Assembly: GCF_032062135.1 (NCBI RefSeq)
Contig: NC_092863.1
Span: 17,307,175 to 17,371,174 of the forward strand
Direction of reading: 5' to 3'
DNA length: 64,000 bases
From: Pyxicephalus adspersus
Lineage: Eukaryota > Chordata > Amphibia > Anura > Pyxicephalidae
In this document: piece by piece, positions 33,401 through 43,765 of the stretch
How positions within the stretch are numbered: the first letter of the stretch is position 1
Layout of the letters: each line of letters opens with the position of its first letter
The notes under the pieces: model-generated
The model's input: the letters and a program-made list of their open reading frames with translations, nothing else
Database searches by the model: none
Told to the model about the DNA's origin: nothing
Program-made: the position numbers and the translations under genes

Positions 33401-34715
33401 CCACATGTTTCCAGTGGCAAAGAAAGGACACGTGACAGCATAGTTAGGTAAGTGGGGGTAGGGTGGTTTGGAGGGCTTTTTTAAAAAAATAAAATTGGTG
33501 AATGGGTGGCTTTTATTTTTGCCTGGAGATGAGCTTTCAATACCCTCAATAAAACCAAATGTTTTCCATTGCACCATCTCAATGCTCAAGTCATCCAGGT
33601 TCTCCTTAAGTTGCTACTTCAAAATTCCTACATTGCAAGCCTCAAAAGACAGGGGCTTGCTAATTCGATAAACCCCCCCAAATAATGCTAACAAAACCTA
33701 ATTCATACAATTTGTTTAGGTATTATTTATGTTTTTACAGTTTTGAACATCATCTGATATTAAGCTGCATACATGGCTCACACATTACACTCCTTGTTGA
33801 AATTCCGATTAAACAGCTCCTCAAACTCTCAGCTATAACTTGAAAAGCCTCAAGCTTGTCATATGTGGACGGTTAGTCTAAAAATGATTATTCTTTTTAA
33901 TGTCCCATTATCTCTCTGCAAAATAACATGGATAGGTCCTACCTATCTCTGGTGGCTAAGTACTCAAGGGCATTTTGCTTTGGAGATTCCATAGCTAGTC
34001 TAAAGAGCATCATAATAAGCAGGCATTAAGCAGCCGGAATCTATTATTTAGCCAGCATTTGCAGAGCTTAACCCAGTCCCAAAGCTCATTGAATACCTAC
34101 TAAATATTTCAATATGTTGCCAAGTTTGCTAAAAACCCCTGATTCCTGTTAAATATTCCTGCATTTCCACATTAGGATTTGTAATAAACACTGCATTTAG
34201 AGTTCTTCCCTTTTCAAAGGCAAACCCCAGGAGGATAAATTAATACAGTTCTGCATTTATTCATCATTAAATGTATGTTTTTGATTGCACAAGTGTAATT
34301 CGCTGCAAATAAACCGTGTATCAGCTTTGCAGTACCTGTATAGCAGGAGCTCAGATTGGGAGAAGGAGACACAGCACGATCGGTCGGTTGTGCTGCAATA
34401 CAAGAAAAGGGACCAAAGTGAGAGTTAAGCAGAAAGATAACTTTAGTTGTCTGCTGCTACTTCTCTCATTGCCCAATTACAAGCTGGGGAGGGACAAAAA
34501 CTGTGATTTTTTTTAAAACTGCTCAAAAGGTAAAGGTCTCCTTCTGCCAGGGATGTGTAATATGATCAGTTTAGGCTCAGAAGTAGATGAATAAAATTGC
34601 AAATGCTTTGGCAGGGTACCAATATCTCAAATGTATTTCATCTGTGCATTTAGCTGTTTGTCTGCTATTCAAGTTTAAATGATTTGAATATGGTTGCTGA
34701 ATTGATTATTCTCCA
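30442..34715. other. Intergenic, no gene recognised
   Basis: Mostly AT-rich unique sequence. A short repeat-like block lies at about 32247-32395 (CTTTAAAGTACATCTTAAGC start, with a hairpin CACTTCCT 32339-32346 / AGGAAGTG 32358-32365). No conserved exon was found. Confidence 0.45.
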
Positions 34716-35042
34716 GACTGGCACTTATTGCACACATGTGCAATAATTGTCGTTGGAAAGGATCTTTCACAATCCTTTCCAGTGACAAACAACTGCATGA
34801 ACGAGTGTACATACAGCCCTTTCTGCTCTATGGAGACGGGAGGGGGAGAACGATGGAGCGGCACCCCGCTGTACTCATTCCCCTTCACTTTCATTACGAT
34901 TGTTCGTTGTCCGCCCTCTGTGGATCGCCCAGGATGGTGGTTCGGAAGACAAGCACTGTACACACACAAGATTCTCGCCTGATATCAGCCCTGAGCCAAT
35001 TATCAGACAAGAACCATTGCACGTGTGTACGTGGCCCAAGTA
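34716..35042. mobile_element. MITE family E with GTACACAC-like termini
   Basis: Left end CACTTATTGCACACATGTGC, then AATAATTGTCGTTGG. The right end read inward is TTGGGCCACGTACACACGTG, then CAATGGTTCTTGTC. The termini are imperfect inverted repeats related in style to the Harbinger-type MITEs at 20283 and 51534, but the interior differs. A second copy starts at about 63918. Target duplication not resolved. Confidence 0.6.
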
Positions 35043-36512
35043 TACCCAAGCCTAAAGTCAAAAATGCAAAATAATCCTTTTCACCTGGTGACCACAATTC
35101 CTGTTGTAGAAGGTCAATGCTCACGTACTGTAGTATTTCTATGGTGGTAAATCATAGGGGTGACCTGGACAGGGCTGATAACACCGCTTGTGATTTCAGT
35201 GCAGCACAGGGCAGAGGGGGCAATAGCTTATTGATTTCTGGCTGCATCAACAGATATATTATTGCACACTTCTAACTTTTATAATATATACATTCAATGT
35301 TAAATTTTACCAAAAATGAGCAAAAAGAGTTTATAGTTTGTTTTTAGATACAAAGAAGGTTAAAGATTAACCTTGGATTAAAACCCCATTTAGTTCTGTT
35401 ATGTATATAAAAAAATGGGATTACTTTGTTAATAGTATACTTTTTTTAATATAACTTGCTGTTAGCCTCCTGTTAGACCAGCATTGTTCTGCTGCTTCTT
35501 CACCATCCAGTCAAATGCTTAACTGGGTTTTGAACCAGGCTGTATTGCTTTATTCAATGACTCTTGTAGTCTTCAGCTAGGTCCAGGACCTTGTCGTGCT
35601 GGCTGAATGAGATGCCTGGGTCAAATGTACGTTATAAAAACTTTACTGGTGGGTAAAAGTTCACCTATGTTTTGAATGTATAACTGGAGTTTAACTTTAA
35701 CAAATATGTATTTAGTTTTAGGATGCTTGACAATTTTAAGGTAATTATTAAATATTCCACCATATTAGACAAAAAACTTGCCTACTTGTGGCCAACATAA
35801 TACTTGGTATTATTTAGCTTATTAGAATGCTACTCTCTGCACACTATTAAATCCTAAGACTCCCAAATCCTGACCTGCCAATGTCCTATAACTATTAAAT
35901 AAAAGAAAGAAGCATTAAACCCCAACCTCCCATGTTTCCACAGTTATATGTCCTTGGAAATCGACAGTCTGCAGTTTAAAAGGAATGTCTTAGGCTTTTT
36001 AGCAGGGTAAGGTATCAACCCACAACTCTGCCTTTTTGGAAAATTTAATACTCCAAGGCCGATGACAAAAAAAATCAACTTTTTAAGTAGTGCTTATTAA
36101 TCATTGTGTTCCCTTAAATTTATGTAGAATCCAGGAGTATCCACTACTGATTGTTGCCATTGGAAAACTCATATTGAATGCTGTTTTGGTAAGTCAACTA
36201 AGAAAAGTGGAGACAGAGAATATAGTTCCACCATTGCTATTGACTTAATATTATATATGTTATTTGATTCAGTGGATACTTCCAGAACCTTTACAAGTAT
36301 ATTAGGAAATTAATAAGCAGTGATTTACAAAAGTTGACGATGTACTTCCATAGAATATCAAATTTGCCAGGTAAGTGGAGACACCCTTTAAGTTCCTCTT
36401 GCAGTCGCTTGTAGATTCATCAGCGTAAAGAGTTTCAAGTCCCCGAGAACTAAATGTCTTTGTTGGATGTTCCAGGGGTTGGCGGTTTTCAAGTTAAACA
36501 AAGCTCGTTCCA
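35043..36512 (-). other. IGFBP4: Probable IGFBP4 3' UTR and flank, possible polyA signal
   Basis: Repeat-poor AT-rich sequence downstream (- strand) of the IGFBP4 stop. The first canonical AATAAA on the - strand is at 35549-35554 (TTTATT on +), about 960 bp beyond the stop, which would give an ordinary UTR length. No transcript support is possible from sequence alone. Confidence 0.35.
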
Positions 36513-36647
36513 TTATTTTCTGATGAGTTCAGATCCCACTTGACAGTCTGGGTCATTCACAGGGTCATAGATGGAGCTTAGCTTGACACCAGTTTTTCGA
36601 TCGACGCACCAGCATTTTCCACGCTGTCCGTCCAGAGCTGGATGGCA
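36513..36647 (-). CDS. IGFBP4: IGFBP4 last coding exon: thyroglobulin type-1 C-terminal half
   Basis: Last coding exon of an insulin-like growth factor binding protein, a secreted carrier that binds IGF-I and IGF-II and limits access to their receptor. The exon is 135 bp, phase 0, with acceptor TTACAG (36648-36650) and stop TAA at 36513-36515. It reads [20 protein letters not shown], then [15 protein letters not shown], and ends QVGSELIRK. The [23 protein letters not shown] run is the IGFBP4 version of the thyroglobulin type-1 CWCV module; IGFBP1 and IGFBP2 differ clearly here. All four Cys expected in this half are present. The tail after VKL is unlike the mammalian one (different residues and end), while the last Cys is kept. 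Confidence 0.95.
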   Translation of the reverse strand, partial: CHPALDGQRGKCWCVDRKTGVKLSSIYDPVNDPDCQVGSELIRK

Positions 36648-37487
36648 CTGTAAGAAGTAGAAATAGCAACAAGAATATAAAAAAAGAGTATTATAGTAAT
36701 TTTTATATAAAACGTAACAAATATAAAGCGGGCTGTCTACAAAAGTGGGGCAGCAAGCATGCAGTTTCCCCTTCCATCATGACCATTCAAGCCCCCCGGA
36801 ACCTTTTCTCATAATAGGTTTACTTTAAAAACTGTTGAGATAAAATATTAGCAATACTAGGAATGTGTTTTCATTGAGTTGGCTATTCATAAGCTTCAAA
36901 CGCCAGGAGTTTATTGTTCAGATCCTTCGTCTAATTTGTGGGTCATGTTGGATTTGTAACCCCTATTCATACACCACTTAATTTATTCACAACTACCATA
37001 TATGCTCAAATATAAACCTAAAAATGTACATTTAATATCATTTATTATTCGAATTACTAGGCTGGGGGAGGAGGATTGATATAGCTTATCTGTCCAGGTT
37101 CCAGTTATTCGGTGTCCTTTATGCAGCCAATGTTCAACCCCTTCCCCACCAGGATTCCTATTTCCCCGCACCTTAATTTATGTTTATGTGTACTGTTTTG
37201 TAAATTATCCTGGGGTTTGAATTTATTTTTTATTTTGTCGCATTGTGGCTGAATGGGTGATGCATTGTAATGAGGGCTTACAATACAATTGCAGCAAGAG
37301 TACAATACAACTATAAGCAACAACTGTGAATGATAGGGCTGATAGATATGGGCACACAAGTGGGCAGGCTTTAACCAGGACATGTAAATTATACTTACCA
37401 TTCCCCCCCCCCAGCTTGGAGTCAACCATTTTTAGCTATTTTACAAGGTAAAATGTTATATGCTTGACTTGTTTCCTCTTTCCTTAC
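36648..37487 (-). other. IGFBP4: IGFBP4 last intron
   Basis: An 840-bp intron with donor GTAAGG at 37487 and acceptor TTACAG, phase 0. A run of C at about 37406 is the only simple-sequence feature. Confidence 0.85.
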
Positions 37488-37616
37488 CTGCTTTGGATTG
37501 AAGTAGCCATCTCGGTCACAGTTTGGTATTGGGGTACTTAAAAAATCCTCCTGTGTTTTGGTCCTGAGTGATGCTAATCTCTCCAGTGCTATGTTCAATG
37601 CCATGTGACAGGTACC
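37488..37616 (-). CDS. IGFBP4: IGFBP4 coding exon: start of thyroglobulin type-1 domain
   Basis: A 129 bp exon (43 codons, phase 0 at both ends) between an acceptor TTTGTAG and a donor CAG|GTAAGG. It reads GTCHMALNIALERLASLRTK, then TQEDFLSTPIPNCDRDGYFN and PKQ. The pattern C-(4-5)-AL-RLA-S----TQEDF---PIPNCDR-G-F-PKQ is that of IGFBP4. PNCDRDG with FNPKQC across the splice junction opens the thyroglobulin type-1 domain that helps bind IGF. Gene order and strand fit IGFBP4 lying convergent to TNS4. Confidence 0.95.
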
Positions 37617-39422
37617 CTACAAAAAAAGCCAAAGTGTTTATCGAAGCCCACTTACAGATAAAACTAAACAAAAAATTTGGGTCGAGTTGGTTGGCTTATT
37701 TCTACGTGTAACCCTATTGGGAGGATCTTTCCTTACTTTGAGGTCATTCAGATGGACAGAAAAGAAATCTCTCCAATAGCCTTGACAGGTTTAATTATTC
37801 TCCACTGAAAGCACTTTTCTGACATTTTACTTTAAACATATTAGTATGATAAACAATCTCTCCCCTTTGGGTCACTATTCTTCTTTGGATCTTCTCTTTG
37901 CAGTCCTCATTACACAGTAAATGCAGAGTCATGTGGCAACATTACATAAGTATATATTTAAAGCATTTTAAAGCATATCAGGCTCAGAGTGAATCCCCAA
38001 AACATGTCTATGTCTGTTTATTGGGAATGTAAGCAAATTAACTTTGTGGCTGTGACACTGTCTGTATGTCTAAATAGATGTATATTATTCCATGGATCAC
38101 CAGGTGAAAATACTGTGGGAAAAAAACCTAAATAAAAACAGTTATGCAGTTACCCCATTTAGGGACTGGTACCCTACAATATTTAAGGTATTTGTTTTGG
38201 ATTTAGATGCACCTAAATGTATTTTAAATGCAAATTGGAATTTGTTATGATATCTACCTTTTCTAATGTTCTGCCCAGGATGGCCCAGACCTCGTTTTGC
38301 TCAGTCTATCTATGTATAGAAATACCATCCGAATCCCATGACTCTCTAATAGGATATGGATTATTATTGTTATGTATGATAATTGCCTTTTTGAATACAT
38401 AATTATTGAATACAATATTTCTAGCCTCAAAACCCCCCCTCTCTTTTTTGTTTTACCAGTAAGATCTGCCCATCGGGTGTCAGGGAATATATTGATAAGA
38501 AGGTAGTATTTCTTGATAAGGTATTATTAAACTGTGAGTAGCATCGGTTATATTGCTTGTCATATTCCAGTTAATGTTAAATGGTCTGGTTAGTGTATTC
38601 CAGGCCTAAAAAATAAAGAAATCAACTTAGGTCCAAAGTGGGAGCATTTTAAGCAGAGAGATGATGTCCAGTCTCTTTTGTGTTCTTAACTTTCTAGTTG
38701 GCAGACCATGCTCTGCAGTGAAAGTCCGGATCTATTTGGGTTGTCTGTAAGGGGTATCTGAATCACAAAACAGGCTGAATAAAAAAAACAAGTCTTGTGG
38801 CAGGTAATGATTTCCAGTTCCCAAATATGTATTTCAACTGTGTATTTAACTGCCCCCAGCTTCAATCATTTATTCAAATATTCCAGTCTAATACAGCATA
38901 GTCTACGTATTCTGGAACAGAGGCACAGGGGACTTACAGGAGAATTTAAAAAGTAAGTTTCTGTAATTTTTGTATGTTTTGTTAGATATTGTCTATATTA
39001 GTTATTGTAATGTTTCTGTTGTATAGTATTTCTGTATATTACACCTATATTTCTTTTTATGTACAGCACCTTGGAAGATGATGGTGCCTTATTAATAATA
39101 AAATATAAAAAAAGTTGTTTATCTGCCTGAGAGAGTTTGAGAAAAAATACAGCATACTTTCATAAAAAAATAACAAGATAAAAATGAATAGCTCATTTGA
39201 AGATAAAAATACCCAAATCAGCTTTCCCTGGAATATTCACCCTAAACCTAGGGATTTCACCCACTATACAGGGACTGCAATAAGCTCATGCCAGACCATA
39301 TCCAGGTACTTCCACTATTTTTATATTAAGTATAAAAATATACTTTATTTTTTGGTAATGATTACAGATCTGCATTACCTTGTGAAAATCAATATTAATG
39401 ACCCTTATAAAGCTTCACTTAC
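37617..39422 (-). other. IGFBP4: IGFBP4 intron between central and thyroglobulin exons
   Basis: A 1,806-bp intron with donor GTAAGT (39422) and acceptor GTAG, phase 0. At 38960-39112 on the + strand it holds a LINE-like 3' tail, listed separately. Confidence 0.8.
38960..39112 (+). mobile_element. L2/CR1-type LINE 3' tail fragment
   Basis: Ends TGTACAGCACCTTGGAAGAT, then GATGGTGCCTTATTAATAAT and AAAATA. This has the style of an L2/CR1 3' terminus: a small hairpin AGCACCT / GGTGCCT followed by a short ATT/AATA repeat. Preceded by T-rich sequence; no coding part is left. Confidence 0.55.
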
Positions 39423-39580
39423 CATCTGAGTTGGTAAATTATTAATCGTTTGACGGGTATAAGTCAGCTTCTTCATTTTCTGCATATTGTTCCGGTTTGC
39501 TTTGGCTTGTTCTTTCTGGAGACATGTTTTGTCATTCGTAGGGCATGGATTTAGGCTGATATTGGGATGCTCATCTTCAG
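39423..39580 (-). CDS. IGFBP4: IGFBP4 coding exon: variable central domain
   Basis: A 158 bp exon (phase 1 in, 0 out) with acceptor TTTTTTTCAG (39581-39583) and donor ATG|GTAAGT. It reads EDEHPNISLNPCPTNDKTCL, then QKEQAKANRNNMQKMKKLTY and TRQTINNLPTQM. This is the linker domain, poorly conserved among IGFBPs. A Cys pair spaced like C-P-T-N-D-K-T-C, followed by LQK, corresponds to the extra pair found only in IGFBP4, so it is the most diagnostic piece for this paralogue. NIS is a potential N-glycosylation site. The stretch rich in Lys and Arg is the region where IGFBP4 is typically cleaved by pappalysin; whether the site is kept cannot be read from sequence alone. Confidence 0.92.
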
Positions 39581-39840
39581 CTGAAAAAAACGTATAGACT
39601 AACATCAAAATCACTTTAAAATTTCTGAAGTTTTCTACAATGTGGAAGAATGCAAAGAAAAACCTGATGGTTAGGATTAAAGGTATGGGCTATTGTAAGG
39701 CTGCGCCTGGCAATAACTGTTTAGGGGTGCAGGCTGACGCCTTCACTAGCAGAGTTGATCTAAGGATCTCATGTCCTTTTACCATACCAAATGTATGTAA
39801 ATATTTGCATTGGTACAAGTTAAAATAACTAAATATATAT

Positions 39841-40070
39841 TTAAAGCATAGCTAAACCCCAAAACTAAAATGTATTAAATTGTAACTGATCAGTCCTTAG
39901 ATCTGGTGGCTGTATTAGCTTTCAGATTTTTTACTTTCACCCATTGATTCTGCTAAACACATTTTCCCTTGTCTCTCACTGTACTGTATCTGTAGAAGAA
40001 CATTACTATCACCCTAGTTGCTCTCTTTATTTAGACAACAAACACCTACCATTTTGAGGTTCTATATACA
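39841..40070 (+). mobile_element. TTAA-type repeat fragment
   Basis: Starts TTAAAGCATAGCTAAACCCC, then AAAACTAAAATG and CAGTCCTTAGATCTGGTGGC. The TTAAAGC start with an AAACYCC/AAACTCA block resembles family B ends, but the interior differs and no right terminus is found. Class and right border are uncertain. Confidence 0.4.
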
Positions 40071-40278
40071 GCATACATAAAGATTTTTAAGACATTTATG
40101 GTTTTATGATCGGAGCACTTGAGATATTCTGGTTGTCATAAAATTCTCTCAGTGTCGTAACGTCATAATTATAATTTTTTTTAGCAGAGTGCATTGGCTA
40201 ACTTTTTGTGCTCGCTAATGGCTGTGATTTTTTTTCTTTAATCATTAAACACAAATTTGTTGTTATATTGCACTAGTC

Positions 40279-40523
40279 TAGCTTTTCTTGACCTTTTCAC
40301 AAGGGGAAACACATAAACTATTTGTCATCTCCTCAGGAAACCCCTGCCATAAATACTAAATCACAGTATATTTTCATGGTGATCAGTGGGAAGAATATGT
40401 CTTACAGATGATTGGTATCACCTAAACTGATGTGAGATGCACAAATTGCTCATAGCTCAAGGAACCCCTAGCAACGTCTAGAGGAATCCTAAATGCCACA
40501 GATCCCTCATTGAGAAATGCTGC
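40279..40523. mobile_element. hAT-type family A copy
   Basis: Starts GCTTTTCTTGACCTTTTCAC and ends CATTGAGAAATGCTG. Interior GGAAACCCCTGCCATAAATA, CTTACAGATGATTGG and CACCTAAACTGATG match the copy at 19537 with deletions. Confidence 0.7.
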
Positions 40524-41304
40524 TTTAGTCAGTATGAGGATCTGTTATTTACTTAAGTTCAGAGTAATGGAAAGAAGCTGGAAGCTATGGCCATAGAGTT
40601 AGAAGATTTATGGTTATTTTCCTAAAAGTAATTTTGGAAGAAAACCAATCCACAGTATTAGGAAATCCATCATCCAAAATCTAGTGACTAGATATAGAGT
40701 ACAACAGATAGTCCATGTATACCTACCTAAAGTTCTAACATAAAAGTACTGTTGCAAGGATATATATTTAACTATATATTTGTCTCTTTCCAGTGACAAT
40801 AATATATTAAAGTTTTTCAGGCAGTGTTGATTGTGAAGTTTTATGTGTTAGGCGGTACGCACATGGCAATATGATGGGATGCTACTCTACTGGACGTCTA
40901 TTCTGTATGTGAAAAATAGACCTATAGACTAACTGACTATTAATTTATGATTATTATAAGTAACGTGAATGCTGTATAACAGAACAAAATGTTTTGTAAG
41001 GGGAAATGGCCAAATGCCATGTATATAGTGGGGACCTGGCCAGGAGGCTTTCCTATGATGCCCATAATCTATACTGATGTAATGAAATACCTTGGCAGAA
41101 CCCCTCTTACAGACAATGTGGTATGGGGAGATAATGGTTTCCTGTCTGAGATGTACCCATGCGCAGTATTCATCAGTATCAGTATTCATGTGAATTTGGA
41201 TTAGAATGGAAAGTAGACCCAAGTTGTGTCACCACATATGGGCCTCCCTATGTACTATTAATAGTGGGCTCACTATAGTGAGGGTAAAGGTTACTAGTTG
41301 GTTG

Positions 41305-41305
<1 letters not shown>

Positions 41306-41347
<42 letters not shown>

Positions 41348-41348
41348 C
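41306..41348. repeat. (TA)n microsatellite
   Basis: About 43 bp of TA dinucleotides with one C interruption at 41334. Confidence 0.95.
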
Positions 41349-42360
41349 CCCAAATCACAGGATCACAGGTGGATCATCCACAAGAAGTCCAAAGCAAGAG
41401 CCCATACTCCAGACATTTCTGCAAACACTACTTCCCAACAAACCTGTTGTATGGTTTGACCATTGGTTTTATTATACAATAAATCTTTCAAGTCTCCAAC
41501 ACATGAAGTTTGAATTATTCTCTTTTACCAAATGCTAGTGTCACCACTTAAATGCAAGGAGATTGATCAAATTTTTTTTTTTTTATCATGAAAAGAAATT
41601 TGACACATTCATAAACCAATGTGCTTTTGGTTCCCAAATAAGCCTCATATAGGAAAGGTCTTTATTCCATTAAGATTTGTGGCAAAAAAAGAATCCAAAA
41701 CATAAATATGCACCATTCATGTTCCCTGATAAAGCTATTGCAAGATACAATTAACTTCAACATCAGCAATTTGCGATTTTAATCACAAAACACAACCTAA
41801 ACCAGGCTTGCCAAAAATGTTGGATGGCCACAGCGAGTGGGAAAGAGTGAAAGTTAAAATACATAAAACTCCTTAATATATTCCCCGTACTCATACATAG
41901 CACTCAGCCATTGCAGAGATGAGGTAGATTTTTAGAACCTGAAGTTTAACACCTTAATTTAAATTTCATCATCAGGACATCAACCTTTAACCCAAACATA
42001 ATTTATAAAGTCCTTTAATAGTGCTAGAATAAGCTTAATTCTGTCCATTTACGGACGACATGAAACACATTGAAAGAATTTAGCAGTGTCCGGAAAATCC
42101 CAAACCTGAGTAACAAGCAAACTTCCTAACTCAAGTTGTTAACACTTATTAGAAAGTTCCCTAATACTTTTCTCTGACTTTTCATCGCCACATTTAGATT
42201 CTTGGCTTTCGCTCTTTCTTCTCACCATACCTTAGATGCTTTTTCTCTAGTCCATATACTATACAAAGTACTAAGTTACCAAACTAAGAGATCCTTTATC
42301 TTTAAATAAATTCAGAATTCACTGACAAACCTACCTGACTACCTGCATTTCTTAGTACCT

Positions 42361-42406
42361 CAGTAAGTCATTACTGTTCATAACAGTAAGTCATTACTGT
42401 TCATAA
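42361..42406. repeat. Perfect 23-bp tandem duplication
   Basis: The 23-mer starting CAGTAAGTCATTACTG at 42361-42383 is repeated exactly at 42384-42406. Confidence 0.93.
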
Positions 42407-43187
42407 ATATGAAATTTGAGCTCAGATCTAATTAAACTCTTCAGTTATGATAGAATTTGATAATCAAGATTCTTTTTTGGCTTACAGAAAAAAATACAAA
42501 CATGGACAAAGGACTGGTTAGTCATAGCAGCTATTTACACAGAAAACCAAAGGGGTTACTAACAGGTATTTTCTACTTGAACACAAAGAATGGGTAATTA
42601 GTGACGGTTTTTGTATTTAAAAGTACTAGGTCTCACATTGAAAAGCTATTGTATCTGACTTACACTCTTAAAAGTCTTATCAGATACCAAGCTCTAATAA
42701 TGTCCACTTACCTATACCAATAGTGTTGTTTTAAAAAATTTGTCTTTTGCATATAATACATAGTTATGCAGAAGACTTTTTAAATTTGGCCTTCTGATTT
42801 GACCTCTCTATGTTGTTTGCGAAAAAGCACAAAACTGGGTTCCACAGTTTATATGCTATTGATCCCTGAGCAAAAAATAAACCTCAGTTTTCCACAAAAC
42901 CTTTCACAAGCCCTGTCCGTCTTTTTCCTAGAAAATAAATAACATGGTATAAAACCTGTGTCAAAAGTTGATTTCATTTATAGCAATGGCAGCCAAAATC
43001 AATATAGTAACCATTAAGTCATCATCGCCAACTCGGTCTTTGGATGCTGCGAATGATTGAATCTAAATTATGATCCCTGAAAATATCAATTCTAAATTCC
43101 AGATATACTTTCTCATAGGGAGAATTATTCTTTTGCAGAAGATAATCCTACCAGGTGCTTTATGTGTGAGAGAGTGTATATGGGGAG

Positions 43188-43757
43188 TAGTGATGGTGTT
43201 CGAATTTGGGTTGTCCTTATATTCGACCCGAATATGGCTGTTCGAATTTTGATAGACCCGACCTGAAAAACACGGTATTCGACAGTAAAAACTCGACTTG
43301 TTCCCATTCATCACCTGTAGGGCCCTGTGTTCTTGGGTAGAGTTTCTCTTTTCAAGAATACATAGTACAGCGCTGCAACAGCGATCGCTGTTGCCGCCCT
43401 GTGCTATTACTATGTGTTCTTGGATAGAGTTTCTCAATCCAAGAACACTGGTCCCTACAGGTGATGAATAGGGACAAGTCCCCATTCATCACCTATGATT
43501 CTTGGATAGAGAAACTCTATCCAAGAACACATAGTAGTAGCACAGCACGGAAACAGCAATAGAACACCTACAACTAGTAAAGGGCCGCAAAAGCAATCTG
43601 ATTGCTCTTGCAGCCCTTTAAAGACCCTAAAAAAACCTGAGTTCTCGCACCATTGACTTCAATGGTGTTCGAATTCGGCATTTGATCACCAGGACAATTT
43701 CCCACTATTCGATCGAATAGCTGTCGAATCGAATAGTGAGCTATTCAGCCAACACTA
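43188..43757. mobile_element. hAT-type MITE family F with nested hairpins
   Basis: Exact 8-bp duplication ATGGGGAG at 43180-43187 and 43758-43765. Left terminus TAGTGATGGTGTTCGAAT; right terminus read inward TAGTGTTGGCTGAATAG. The interior has several ATTCGA/TTCGAA words near both ends. Centrally a perfect hairpin lies at 43499-43527 (TTCTTGGATAGAG, loop AAA, CTCTATCCAAGAA), preceded by another inverted pair (AGGTGATGAATAGGGAC near 43459 against TCCCCATTCATCACCT near 43479). The 570-bp copy has no transposase frame. Confidence 0.9.
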
Positions 43758-43765
43758 ATGGGGAG

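Larger units (their letters stand above)
40524..43179. other. IGFBP4: Intron sequence, one microsatellite, small duplication
   Basis: No exon. The segment near 40855 (GGCGGTACGCACATGGCAAT) resembles the ends of family E but is not delimitable. Rest is AT-rich. Confidence 0.45.

Noticed and set aside
34736..35074. Open frames of 84-112 codons on both strands
   Set aside because: All lie within the MITE at 34716-35042 and have no recognisable domain.
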